Shown here piece by piece: positions 1 to 10,412 of a stretch of DNA of 64,000 bases. Numbering within the stretch: the first letter of the stretch is position 1; every line of letters starts with the position of its first letter. The stretch comes from Fragum whitleyi (Eukaryota > Mollusca > Bivalvia > Cardiida > Cardiidae): contig OX411544.1 in NCBI GenBank assembly GCA_948146395.1, positions 91,319,901 to 91,383,900 on the forward strand, given 5' to 3'. The translations under genes and the position numbers were made by a program. Under the pieces are notes generated by a model. That model was not told the DNA's origin. It did no database searches and saw nothing but the letters and a program-made list of their open reading frames with translations.

Positions 1-110
1 GTGGTATTGGCAAATTTTGACAGATAGCAGGTTCTGGCACTTACCCCTCGATATGTACAGTCTGGCTAGAGGCTTTGATTTTCGCACATGTGAAATGGTT
101 TGAAATGACA
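1..110. repeat. Family J-like fold-back arm, partial
   Basis: The stretch with CTGGCTAGAGGC and GAAATGGTTTGAAATGACAAG resembles the right half of element J (31057-31302) and the fragment near 3250-3360. No exon of the claudin-like gene was found in 1-411. Confidence 0.4.
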
Positions 111-411
111 AGTACATGTTGAATCATTTCAAGTGGATGAAACAAGATGACCATTGCGGTGCTAAGCCGATCCCACGAGTCTCCTTAAAACCCCTATTAT
201 TATCGTATGAGGAAAAATTGTTTAAATCTAAAGAAAAGATTTTTACTTTTGATTCGATAGACAAAACACTTTTATATTGAATAAATACGTTTACGTTTAT
301 TCTACAATTAATAAATCTACTACTAAGTAACCAAAATTTCGTCGAAGTAGCCTTACTCGTTTATCTCAGTACAAATTTTCATTAAGAAAAAATAATACTA
401 AAAGTACTTAC

Positions 412-579
412 GAGCTAGAAAAGCGATGAATACAGATGACGTCAGCAATCGGTAGTCATGTGACCAGGAAATCCCATTGTGTGTTTGTTTACAAATGATA
501 TGAATGGCAATAATTACAGCAACAGATATGTATGCCACGAGACCAAGTACTTGACATACCCTACCGACTTGCATCGAAT
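412..579 (-). CDS. Claudin-like gene, second coding exon
   Basis: Recognised by joining in phase 1 to the first exon: acceptor TTTTTCAG (complement of 580-587) and donor GTAAGT (complement of 406-411). It has 55 codons without a stop, encoding the second membrane segment and the beginning of the third. It ends in phase 1, so at least one more exon lies outside the window to the left. It is too short to stand out as an open frame alone. A TGACGTCA palindrome lies inside it at 437-444. Confidence 0.75.
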
Positions 580-1479
580 CTGAAAAATGGATACAATTTC
601 TAAAGGATGTTTGCTAAAATATTATGGAAGTAGACCCTTAATAATTCCGTAACATTTCGGAACATATGACCTTTTACAATGTTAACCGAGGTTTTCTAAT
701 GAAATCATTAGGAAAAGTCGGTTGATATTGTTAAAGTTTATGACTTCCGAAACGTTCTGAATCAATAGAATTTCAACGGTGAAAATACTTAAGATGCACT
801 TACAATGAAAACGGCTGCAAACTATTGTAGAAACTATTGAGCAAAAGAAAAAAAATGCTTGAAAACAGGACAAAGAATATAAATAGAAATAGAACTTTTG
901 AGACAATTGTAGGATTCGAGCCTTATACATAGATACCAAGATATACCAAGATTCAATAACAACATATTTAGCTGTTAACAGAGTTTCGACAGTTTAGATT
1001 AAAATGGTTTAAATGACATAAAAATTAATATTATATAAAAAATCAATCTTTAGTGATATTTAGAAGGCACGAGCCTCATACATAACTAAAGCTAAGAATA
1101 ATTACATAGTTCTTTTTAACAAATTTCGACAAGATTGATTTATATGCTTTTATAATTTTTATTGTTTAACGAAATTCGATGTTGACGATACTTATTGCAA
1201 TCGCCACAATTGATCAGAAAAGTAAAAGAAAAAAGTTTTTCTTTGAATTTCTTCTCCGTTTTCTTTCTTTAAATAAGATACATGAAACTCACTTGATAAT
1301 TCATGGTGCTCCGATATCAGCTCGCATCCCTGACTGTCACATACTTGCCACAACCCCCAATGTTGGTCACCAACTCGATTCCAATATGGCGCTGAAAAAC
1401 TGATCACGTGCAAAATAAATCCCACCGTCACAAAAAATACCGCCATCCAGAGCTGTATAGAAACATTACTGCAGGCCAT
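412..1479 (-). CDS. Claudin/PMP22-type tetraspan protein, 3' part beyond the window
   Basis: Two minus-strand exons, 1293-1479 and 412-579, join in phase and give about 118 residues. Seen: an N-terminal membrane segment (residues about 9-31), then a first extracellular loop holding the family signature, GLW-x2-C-x4-C, in HWGLWQVCDSQGC (residues 40-52). The loop is followed by R-x-C-x-V and a second hydrophobic stretch (GLVAYISVAVIIAIHII), and then the start of a third (LLTSSVFIAFLA). This order is that of claudins and PMP22/EMP/LIM2-type proteins, which act in cell-cell contacts or as membrane adaptors. The rest of the third segment, the fourth and the tail must lie left of position 1. Which subfamily it belongs to cannot be decided; invertebrate claudin-like proteins diverge strongly. 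Exon 2 ends at GTAAGT and exon 1 at GTGAGT. Confidence 0.8.
626..758. mobile_element. Family A palindromic element, damaged copy, in claudin-like intron
   Basis: Diverged copy of the A fold-back (see 28098-28262). The central GAAATCATTAGGAAA and both flanking arms are recognisable; the outer GGTAGTGGACCC end is eroded and the right end is missing. Confidence 0.7.
1293..1479 (-). CDS. Claudin-like gene, first coding exon
   Basis: The ATG is at 1477-1479 and the exon holds 62 codons plus one base before a good donor (GTGAGT, complement of 1287-1292). It carries membrane segment 1 and the GLW-C-C loop. The open frame runs on past the donor into low-complexity lysine/phenylalanine codons, which supports stopping at the donor. 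The plus-strand frame over the same bases is a shadow. Confidence 0.8.
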
Positions 1480-1938
1480 AATTATTAGTTATTGATCCGA
1501 AGCTTTTACTGACAAGGAATTTCAATGAAACAGTTTGTTGTATGTGTTTGATTTTTTTTTTCGAATATAGTTTACCTTATTGATCCAACGCGTTTGCTAT
1601 TGTAACAGTTCCTTTCATTTTTTCGTTGAGTTTTTCGAATTTAGGTAATGCTTTTGACCAAATGCGTAAGGTCTTGTTAACAAATATTCTCCTTTCTATA
1701 TAAATTAGGTTTCTTAGGTATATGCAGTGGTTGATATAAACATAAAACCAAACAAACGTATAATTTCAATGTATTAATTTTCGATATTTGATTGCTATAG
1801 TTATAAGACAGTGACACATTTATATAGCATGTTTCATGGACGTGTGTCACACTTACACAACCAATAAAATCCGACTCATAACGGATCTTGATTGTTGACG
1901 ACGGAAATAATACTTTATGGCATGGTCGAATGTAATTA

Positions 1939-2443
1939 CAGATAACAACATCCTGAAATTGACAGGGTTATAGGGTTAGATAAGTGAGTTTTTGGGTTAA
2001 ATTAAAGGGAGGTAATCCAATAACGCTAATTTTGTTCTGGATGAACTAAATAGGCGATATTTATTGCCTTCCTTGAATAGAATATGCATACGAATAGCTG
2101 CATATTTCTTCAAGAAGCAATCAGACTCTCATATTTTCAATATTATCAGTTAAATCGCTATTTCTTGTACCTATATTTTTAGTGAAGTTGTTGATCTTAT
2201 CTATTTAGTGATTTTGGAGCGTTTTTTGAATGAAGAAATACGCACCTATGTATAGAAATTGTATGCATATTTATTAAAAGGAGGTAATAGATATAGCTTA
2301 TTTTGTTCATCCTAAACAAAATTTACGATATTGGATTACCTCCCTTTAATTTAACTCAAAACTTACTCATATAACACATTCAATTTCAATACGCTTTCAA
2401 TCCAAAATCATTTACCTTGTCAATTGCACGATGTTGTTAACTG
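1939..2443. mobile_element. Family B MITE, full length, TA-flanked
   Basis: The left end CAGATAACAACATC and right end GATGTTGTTAACTG are inverted copies, each flanked by TA, as for Tc1/mariner-type insertion. Inside are the family landmarks GGGAGGTAATC and its complement GATTACCTCCC either side of a TTTTGTTCA/TGAACAAAA pair, which can fold into a hairpin. No open frame, so non-autonomous. About 505 bp. Confidence 0.8.
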
Positions 2444-2699
2444 TACTTTACCAAACAATTCATGTACTTTACAAAGGGTTCGGTCGAAAAAAAACAACAA
2501 CCTTGATTTGATGATGTGAATTGACGCAATCACTCAAATTACGGTACTTAGAGGCACACTTATGTGTCCTTGTACAGTTTACAATATCATGAAATCTACC
2601 AAATGAATGATTTTGGAATGATATCCGAATGAAGTTGAATAAGTGGGAGAAGCGAGATTTTTTAAGGAAATTGAAGAGAGACCATTCAATATCACTTAT

Positions 2700-2975
2700 T
2701 TCGTTCAAGTTGGACGAAGTTAGCGATATATATTACCTCCCTCTTAAAAAATCTACGTGCTTCCCAATTTGTGTGTCTCTAAGTACCTTTCAGGCACTTT
2801 AAAACACACACCATCCAAAAAAGTTGTGAAAGAGATTTCGATCGTTCGAAAAGTTTTTGAAATTATGGGGCGTTATTGAATGGTTTGGGTTTGGAATTAA
2901 TTAATGGAGCGCTGAGCGAGCTATTTAGAATGATTTAGATCGAAGTGAGTGTCAATTTAAAGATGTTGCTAACTG
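2700..2975. mobile_element. Family B fragment
   Basis: Carries the TTAGCGATAT..ATTACCTCCC landmark and a terminal-proximal GAGCGCTGAGCGAGC block of family B, but no complete inverted ends. Confidence 0.55.
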
Positions 2976-3246
2976 TTACACTTTGCAAGTTTTGAAAAAG
3001 GATGATTAATAATTCTTGAAAAATTGTAATTGACCCTGCTGAACCATTACACTGCAGTGTGCATAGAAATGAATATTCCATGTGATCATACCGTAATATT
3101 TCCACCACCATGATTAAACTCCTCATGCCAGTTCACGGCGTTTCCATCAATGTCAAACGTATTAATCAACAGACATTGGGCATCCTGGAGAGCCGCACAA
3201 TGCAATAAGAACCTTCTCTGACCGATTGAAGAGGGATGAAGACCTT

Positions 3247-3362
3247 TTCTATTTCCAGGACGCATAGTGAAGGCTCGGGTCTGCCTGTGCGGATGCACAG
3301 GCTGGCCAGAGACATTTCTATATGCGCATATGTGAAATTGTTGATGACACGCACTGGCTCTT
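3247..3362. repeat. Family J arm and central hairpin, partial
   Basis: CTGCCTGTGCGGATGCACAGG forms a small hairpin and is followed by GTGAAATTGTTGATGACACG, matching the right half of element J (31057-31302). The left arm is not visible. Confidence 0.5.
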
Positions 3363-3419
3363 ATTTGGATTTTTTTCTTTTTATGGGTAAAATTGTAATT
3401 AAAAGCAACCATTCAATGA

Positions 3420-4910
3420 GCTACAATGCATTAGCATAATTACAAGTCTTACTTTGTAGTTACTTGCTAGAAGACGTATGCGGATACTTCGAGAATGACT
3501 TGGATTGGGCCTCTTTGATAGAAAGTAGTAATTGTAACACAATTGAAAATAATGAAAACTGTAATTATATTTATAAAGATGAAAATTAAAATGATAATGT
3601 TAATGACAACTACGATTAAGGTGGTAATGGACAGCGGCCTTCCGACTCTATATACTGGAATTGGATTTTCGTTTATTTTACGGCTCTTTTTTGCGCGTTG
3701 TTTAAAAAGTCCGGTTTTAATAAGATTCTGTTTATCGAAATTACGTAGAATAATGATGGTAAATTTCATTTCTTAGCTTCTTTTTAACATTTGATATCAA
3801 TTGAATGACTGGATAATTGAATTAAACAATAAAAGCACGTTATAAGTGTCATTCAATTAGAAAGGGTCACTATAAAATAACGAAAAACTTTCTTATTTGT
3901 ATGGAAAGGTATGCCGATTTTTTAACAAATAAAGGGAAAATGTGATTTTTAAACATATCGGAGAACAAGAAAAGTTCATTGGGTATTTTTTTTTCATAAA
4001 AAATTGTTTTGTGGCATTTCCCCCCTTAAAATTACAAAAATTAGTGCATTTTTAACTTTTGAAGGCACATTATGCAATTGCAATTGGTAAAAAGAGAAAT
4101 TCCCTTGGCACAAGCCATTGTGTATATGTATTAGGTCAAACATCATCTATGTGTTTTATAGCATTCAGCTGCTATTAAGTTTAAAGTAGATCTAAAACTT
4201 ATATAAACGTTTTACCGAAAAAAAATGTACCACTCAAGGGCAGATAACTCCAGCGCGAAAACGAGCATGGAAAGGTGGCTTCAAATTTTTATATGATGAC
4301 TATACAATATTAATCTACAACATATGTGAACAAGAAAAAAAATATTGGGGCGGAAAAAAATGACGCCATGTGTCGATTGGTACCTTCAACAATGATTACG
4401 ATGAACAGAAATAACCAGCCAATCAAACGAAAACATACGACAAGAAATTATGCGTAGAGGATTTGATAAAAATAATAAAATAAAAAAGTATAACACATTA
4501 AAGTAAAACAATAAACAATAAAGAAAACGGTAGCAAAAACAAAACAAAAAAACCCCAAAAAGCAAAAAACGGGGGGAATGGGGGTGGGGGGAGGGGTGTA
4601 TACATTTCCTTTCAAGCATCTCAAACACACCCGACCTTAATGTGGTTTAATTATTTAAGTTTGGCCAGCGAATAACAATACGTTACATGTGTCAAGCAAC
4701 GTTCGAATTCACAAATATTTACTATAAATATCGGAAATGATAGAGGGCAACATTGCACTTCCGGTACATTGAACAATTTGAATGGCAAATCGACTTTGAA
4801 TAGTCAATATTTTCGTGCCGGGTGACTATCGAAATATCGTAACAACAGCTGCTGTAGTTACGAAATTAATGTCACCCACTCACTACCTTTTGATTAATGA
4901 AATCGACAAT
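3420..4910. other. AT-rich intergenic stretch, no gene seen
   Basis: Apart from homopolymer runs, including a G-rich patch near 4570-4596, and a short hairpin at about 4815-4862 (GTAACAACAGC / GCTGTAGTTAC, like family E), no exon, RNA gene or convincing transposon end was recognised. Confidence 0.5.
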
Positions 4911-4917
4911 ATCCTTT

Positions 4918-5109
4918 TTAAGGTAGTGGGCCCGTAATAGTTCTGTAACATTTCGGAACTTAGAATCTTTCACGATGTTAACCGAGTTCTCCTTATGAAA
5001 TCGTTAAAAAAACTAGGAAAACACTAAATCATTAGGAAACCTCGGTTAATACTGTTGTCGTTCACAACTTCCGAAACGTTGTTGAACTTTTACGGGTCCA
5101 CTTGCTTAA
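4918..5109. mobile_element. Family A palindromic element, TTAA on both sides
   Basis: TTAA at 4918-4921 and 5106-5109 bracket inverted ends GGTAGTGGGCCCGT and ACGGGTCCACTTGC. The centre has an extra repeat of the AAATCGTTA/AATCATTAGG segment, so this copy is about 30 bp longer than the others. Confidence 0.75.
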
Positions 5110-5579
5110 AGACAAATTTTGTAAAATTGCTTTCGTAGCTTTTTATATTTGGAAATTTCATTCAAAAACAAATTGTATGATTACGGAGTGTACTGTTCAA
5201 AAGACCAACCTTACAGTAGTTGTGAGTGACTGACATCAGCAAAAGCAGGATGGTGTTGGTAACAAAATTTTAACGTGTTTATTTCAAAGCGGTGTTGAAT
5301 CAACAAAATAGTAGCCGGAAACAGTCGATATCCTATTTCCAAAGGCTACATTCTATCTTGAATGTAACGGGAATACTTAGTATAAGTAACTACAAGACCA
5401 AGTCTATATATCTAATAAGAGATATTGAATGAAGATCATAATTTGCAGATAAAGTATTAAACGAGTCAAATGCATTTGCAAATGAGGGTCTTTCGAGCTT
5501 TTCTCTGTTTTAGATGACGCATTTTATACATCTCTTATCTAATGAACAAACACAAATCAACTCAACTTATATTTCATTG

Positions 5580-5753
5580 GGCCAACTCATTTCTGGCCCT
5601 CTTTCGGGTCGGGCGTAGACTGGTCTCACTGTCGAATATTCTAGGCTATTCTGATAGTCGATATGTGGACCAGTCAAGAGCTGGTAGCCCGCTTTCAGAG
5701 ATACTCTGATATTGCGGGCAACAGTACCCGCCCAGGGTCAGAAATAAGTTGGC
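5580..5753. mobile_element. Short TIR element (MITE) of unassigned family
   Basis: Inverted ends GCCAACTCATTTCTG on the left and CAGAAATAAGTTGGC on the right, about 175 bp apart. GC-richer than its surroundings. No second copy in the window and no clear target duplication. Confidence 0.6.
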
Positions 5754-5922
5754 ACATTTACAATCAGGTATAACAAGTGTATATATTCAACAAGGGCAAA
5801 ATTGAAAAATGAAGATTGCTACTAACAAAAAATAATATTTCAAAATGGCGTAGTAACCATACCTTTAATTATTGTGATAGATATGAAATTACTTCTGAAT
5901 GTTATCCATTAATAAACTTCTT

Positions 5923-6150
5923 TTAACCCTTTGCTGTTTAATCCCTGCTTTTTACGTGTCTGTGATTTTATGATTGAAAAAACGTTGTGAAAAAAGAAGA
6001 AATTGCTTCTGACAAGCAATTTCTTCTTTTTCCACACTTTTTCTACCCTACTGAATGGTTATTTTTCAAATTAAATTCACTTTTAATTTTCGTCTGCAAA
6101 ACCTTTGAATTTGGACAGGTCCAAAATTTTGTAAAACAGGAATGGGTTAA
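5923..6150 (+). mobile_element. Family C MITE, TTAA-flanked
   Basis: TTAA|CCCTTTGCTG at the left and AATGGG|TTAA at the right, with a strong central palindrome (AAGAAATTGCTTC / GAAGCAATTTCTT type) at about 5995-6033. TTAA targets with CCC-starting ends are characteristic of piggyBac transposons. No open frame. It ends about 310 bp before the C2-domain gene. Confidence 0.8.
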
Positions 6151-6404
6151 ACAAATAACGATTTGGAATGGTTTGATCGAGGTGACTGTCGTTTATCCGA
6201 TGTAAGTTACCGTAGTCCTTTAAATTCCTTGCAATTCTAAACTTTTATTTGCTGTTTGGCCAGGTTTAGTATCCTATCATTACAAAATATTTAGGTGTGT
6301 CTATGTAGGCGTGTGTTTTTCACGTTATGGACCCACTCAAAGACCAAGCAAAACAATTCTATTAGCAAGTTATCCTACGTAAGAAGTTGCATGTCACGGA
6401 AGCC

Positions 6405-6411
6405 TATAAAT
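6405..6411 (+). promoter_or_regulatory. TATA box of the C2-domain gene
   Basis: TATAAAT lies 56 bp before the ATG at 6461. A pyrimidine-rich TCATTCT about 28 bp downstream (6433-6439) would suit an initiator. The start of transcription itself is inferred. Confidence 0.55.
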
Positions 6412-6460
6412 CGGGAAACTCGGGATTGTCCGTCATTCTCGGCTAGTCTGTAGATCGAAT

Positions 6461-7774
6461 ATGTTCTCTAAGATAGTGGATTCGGTTGGACAATCATTTG
6501 GCAGAGTCCGTGATTGGGTGAAAGAACGGCATGAATCTAATGCAGACGAGAGCAATGGTAGTTTTGAACGTGAACGAAGTACTTTTACAGAAATAAGAGG
6601 GGATGATCAACAGTCAAATAGAAACGGTCTAATACCTGATAGTTTTGAAGCGTCTGTTGAAAGGGAAGAATTCATCTCTGCAGAGCACTATGCTAATAAT
6701 GGAATTCCAACGTCTTGCCATGGGCGAAGTTACTGGGACGAAATGCAAGACTCTTTTAACGAACAGCCAGACAGGGAGTTTCGTTGTAACAGCTTCACAG
6801 CCACTGCAGCTACAAAGGATGTCGTGTTCATTAGAGGCCCCCTCTTGAATCCAAATACAAGTAGGTCAAACCCTACAATGGATCGCCGTGCACCTTCCGA
6901 TGAAAGTGTACCCATGCAGAGAAGTATAACACCGGACGCAAGGTATTTCGGTAGACCTCGGCCTGGTCAAAATCCTAACCTCGTTGTTCCGGTGCCGTTA
7001 CAACAAAGTGATGCCAGAGGTAAAGGCAGGTCCATATGCAGTTGTGGATCAATAAGCAATTCTTCTACTTACGAACGGAGAACAAGCAACTGCTCAATAA
7101 CGAAGATTAAGCTAGCTATTAGGGCGACAGAAGATGACGGACAAGATTGTCACCCCAGAAAATATTCTATTTTCATGGAAGAGGTCGTCGTAAACTCTTG
7201 CGAAGAAGATATAATAGAGAAATTCGATACAAATGCTGGTGAAATAAATAGAGATTCAAACATACAGGAGCCAGTTGACACAAAAGCTATTGACGATATG
7301 GATAGAGACTCGAGGAGAAGGGACGACGGAATATTGCCAGAAGTAAATATGAACAGAACAGGGCCATCGCGTGGACCAGTAGCAGGAATAGTCAAGGTTT
7401 CCTTGCAGTTCTTCGAAAAAAGTAAAATGCTTCGAATAATTGTCCTACGAGCATCCAAACTAAAGGCTAGAAGGGGCTACGTTTACGCTAAGATTTCTGC
7501 GCATTACATTGCCACGGAGAAGAAAATGGAGGTTCTTAAGCTAGCCAAAGCAAAGGCCAGTAATGAAGTTGCCTTTAATGAACAACTGTTTTTAGAGGAT
7601 GTTGAGGAAGAAGATATTGATGGCCTCATCCTGTCCTTTAGATTGTACAACAAAGAAGGAATATTTAGGTCAAAGAGATGCCTCGGTGAGATGATCATAC
7701 CCGTGTTCAAATACGATCTATCCATGGACACAAGCATTAAAGGGACTCTCAGGGAAAATCGGGTAGATCAAAAT
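6461..7774 (+). CDS. C2-domain gene, exon 1
   Basis: 438 codons from the first ATG after the TATA box to GTAAGT at 7775-7780. The frame stays open only five codons beyond the donor, so splicing is the better reading. Contains the polar N-terminal region and almost the whole C2 domain. Confidence 0.85.
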
Positions 7775-8585
7775 GTAAGTACCTTATAACTTGTTTCGAA
7801 TGCATTAAATAGTTAGTAACATCGCGAAACTGGCATTTAACTTGATCAAAACCGTTCTAAATCGCCCGTTCAGCGATCCATGCAATGCGTTCGAAATATT
7901 CATTCTAAAAGCCGCTCCAAAATAGGTCAAAAACGCTTCGAAATTATTCAAAACTATCACCATTTCATTCATATCGCTCTAATTATTCCATGATTTTATT
8001 GGTTGCTGTGGAATTTTTAATATACTGATTTGCCAGAGAAAAAAAAATAAAGGGGAAAAAAACGGTAGTTTTCGTCAAAGGGGAAAAAATGTCCATTGGA
8101 TGAAATTAGCGATATTATATCATCCTTCCTTAATTCCAATCAAAATATTCTTCTTCCACTCATTCAATTTCATTTAAAAATCATTCTTAACCCTTTCCTT
8201 TTTTACAAAATTTTGGATCTGTCCAAATTCAAAGGTTTTGCAGACGAAAATTAAAAGTGGATTTAATTTGAAAATAACCATTCAGTAGGGTAGAAAATAT
8301 TGTGGAAAAAGAAGAAATTGCTTGTCAGAAGCAATTTCTTCTTTTTTCACAATGTTTTCTCAATCATTAAATCACAGGCACGTAAAAAGCAGGGATTAAA
8401 CAGCAAAGGGTTAAATCACCCACCTCGTCAATTTACGATGCTACAAACTGTATTTCAATCTGTATCTGTCTCAGGATTTAGAGGTTTTCGACGACACAGG
8501 GGATTTAGAGATCACATCAGAGGATAGATCGATAGCTGCAAGTGTGGCTGCCAGTCTGAACCTTAATACTACACAGAGGAGGTGA
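6461..8585 (+). CDS. Single C2-domain protein, synaptotagmin-like but without calcium ligands
   Basis: Two exons, 6461-7774 and 8475-8585, join in phase 0 to 474 codons. Residues 1-300 are polar and probably disordered (Ser-, Arg-, Asp- and Asn-rich), with no signal peptide or membrane segment. A C2 domain fills about residues 308-425: beta strands GIVKVSLQFF, MLRIIVLRAS and YVYAKISAHY, then the NEVAFNEQLFLEDV and LILSFRLYNKEG strands and a CLGEMIIPV end. C2 domains bind phospholipids or proteins, and in synaptotagmins they drive membrane fusion. The aspartates of the calcium-binding loops are missing here (RRGYVYAK instead of the usual D..SDPYVK, and LYNKEGIFRSKR in loop 3), so calcium-independent binding is inferred. 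No membrane anchor and only one C2 domain, so it is not a classical synaptotagmin. GTGAGC overlaps the stop, so a further exon cannot be excluded. Confidence 0.8.
7835..8450. mobile_element. Diverged family B element interrupted by a family C element, in the C2-gene intron
   Basis: Family B landmarks (ATCAAAACCGTTCTAAATCG, GAAATTAGCGATATT, CTCATTCAATTTCAT) run from about 7835 to 8186 and resume after the C element as CACCTCGTCAATTTACGATG, ending ACTG|TA at 8450. The left end is not clear. Confidence 0.65.
8187..8414 (-). mobile_element. Family C MITE inserted into a family B element
   Basis: Inverted copy of the C consensus with TTAA at 8187-8190 and 8411-8414. Because the host B element continues on both sides, this copy shows directly that TTAA is the target site and that C is younger than this B copy. 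Confidence 0.85.
8475..8585 (+). CDS. C2-domain gene, exon 2
   Basis: Found by its acceptor (TCTGTCTCAG ending at 8474) and a phase match to exon 1. It has 36 codons, beginning DLEVFDDTGDLEIT and ending with TGA at 8583-8585; the tail is acidic, then Ala/Ser-rich. An upstream family B element ends 24 bp before it. GTGAGC at 8582-8587 could act as a donor instead of the stop. Confidence 0.65.
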   Translation, partial: DLEVFDDTGDLEITSEDRSIAASVAASLNLNTTQRR

Positions 8586-8669
8586 GCTAATGATCAACAC
8601 AAACGCGTAGCTACCATTACGCACATTACGCAAGTGCGTAATAGAAATGAAATGAATCATGGATATGGA

Positions 8670-8675
8670 AATAAA
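8670..8675 (+). promoter_or_regulatory. Candidate polyadenylation signal of the C2-domain gene
   Basis: AATAAA 85 bp after the TGA at 8583-8585. It supports exon 2 as the last exon. Confidence 0.45.
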
Positions 8676-8707
8676 TCATCTTTCCAACAATGTCGTTAGT
8701 GAATGAT

Positions 8708-8757
8708 CCTAACATCGAAACTACAGCTTATTTAAGCTGTAGTTACGATGTTTTGAT
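8708..8757. repeat. Family E short hairpin
   Basis: ACATCGAAACTACAGCTT is followed closely by AAGCTGTAGTTACGATGT. The same stem occurs near 29880 and 63640. Confidence 0.65.
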
Positions 8758-9050
8758 TATTCACCAACGCTCAAATCATAGAAAAAGAGGATCGGACGGA
8801 GGACATTCATCTTATGTCAGAGACCACATATATCGCCTTTATCCTATTTATTCTCTGTTGGTTGCCTTCTGAGTGATTATAAATTTCAAATTCCTAGTTA
8901 CGCCTATGCAACGCTTCCATTTTCATCGTTATTTTGGATTGGTCCTAACTTAGGGTATATGAAAAGTGGGTCTTTTGTTTCCTTAATCATCTTCTTTTCT
9001 TTAGAGAACGCTAATGGAAAAGGGCTTTAAGCAAACAATACTTACCATCC

Positions 9051-9290
9051 TCTTCCCCTCCCTCACTCCCCACCCACCATCTGTCTGTCACACTGTCTCT
9101 GTCTGTCTGCCTTTCCCTTTCACTCACTCCCCTTTTCTCTCTCTTTTCTCTCTCCCTCTCTCTCTTTCTTTTTTTCTCTCATTCTCTTTCTTTCTCTTTC
9201 TCTTTCTCTCTCTCTTTCTTTCTCTCCCTTTCTCTCCTTCTATCTCTCTCTCTCCCTCTCTCTCCATCTCTCTCGCTATCTCGAATTTCG
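9051..9290. repeat. CT-rich low-complexity tract
   Basis: Almost pure pyrimidine on the plus strand (mixed CTCT, TTTC and CCCT units). The Ser/Leu/Phe-rich frame across it is an artefact of composition. Confidence 0.85.
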
Positions 9291-9361
9291 TTCATTCTTC
9301 ATCCACCGTCATCTCTTATTGACACAAACAACAATGCCTACTATTCCAAATGTAATAAATA

Positions 9362-9773
9362 GAGGATAATCGTTTGTTTCAGTGTAAGATCAATGAACAT
9401 TTCATTGAGTGATCAACAAAAGCTATATTTTCACGAGTGAAAGTATAGCTTTTGTTGTTCACGAAATGAAATATTAATTGATCTTACTCGAAAACAAACG
9501 ATTATTCTGTTTCTTTTATGCAAACATGAGACAAAATGTGAAATTTCTGGGGCATAATTTCGTGCGGCGCGTCCTTTTGCACGTGATTGCTACGCAACGT
9601 TAATTGTGGCGTCACTTATTTTGCCCCGCATAGATGATGTCAGATTGGATGAAATGCACAAAAGCAGGGTATAATGTTTTGATAATTTCGCTGCTTTTGC
9701 AGTGAGATTATCACAGTGAGAGTATCAAGTGATAATCTACCGTTATTTCTCGATAAACCACCTAAAATCATTG
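9362..9773 (+). mobile_element. Family F element: long hairpin plus 250-bp tail
   Basis: A palindrome of about 145 bp (GGATAATCGTTTGTTT ... AAACAAACGATTATT, with an inner GCTATATTTTCACGAGTGAA turn) is followed by a conserved tail ending GATAATCTACCGTTATTTC. A second copy lies inverted at 18195-18596. No open frame. Confidence 0.75.
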
Positions 9774-10287
9774 AAGAAATCAAAGAAAATCTCTAATTAT
9801 ATTGTTCTTTTGATGATTAATTTTTCTTTTAATTAATTTCTTTTATCGTGTATTATATTCTTTTCCATTACAGTCCAAGATTTAAAAGAATGAATTCGAT
9901 GCCTGCAAAATTCGTAAATGGAACTAGACAAAGGTACTCTTAAGGGTTGTACGACGAAAATGGAGATTTCAATTGAAACGACGGCCGTGGACTCAAATTA
10001 TCTTTAAATTAGATTATTAACATGTCTAGTAATAATTTATTTGAAATCGAATATCTCAGTTTCACTTTTGAATGTTTTATATTCGAGAATCCGTGAACGA
10101 GACATTTGCATAGTTATGAAAAGAAGTTAAGACTTGTTCGAAAAAATACTTGTTTAAGAGATAAAGCTAGTTAAGTAGGAAACATATCGAAGTTTCTTAT
10201 AGATTCGTTTGAATGAAAATGAATATGATTAAACACATTCTTGTCTTTATTTTATTTAGATTAATGATAATACGCAGAAAACTGCCC

Positions 10288-10412
10288 TGCATTGAGGATG
10301 ACAAAACGGTGCAAACTGTATGCAAATTATACTGCGCTTTGTACGTGCTTTTTCGTGCAAAGCGGAGTCGAATTTGCAAACAGTTTGCACCGTTTTGTCA
10401 TCCTGAACGCAG
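10288..10412. mobile_element. Family D fold-back, copy 1
   Basis: Near-complete palindrome of about 125 bp: GGATGACAAAACGGTGCAAA at the left returns inverted at the right (TTTGCACCGTTTTGTCATCC), with GCGCTTTG/CAAAGCGG around the turn. Confidence 0.8.

Noticed and set aside
1179..1403. Plus-strand 74-codon frame
   Set aside because: Opposite-strand shadow of the claudin-like first exon.
6645..7737. Several frames overlapping the C2 gene on both strands
   Set aside because: Shadows of the 438-codon exon.
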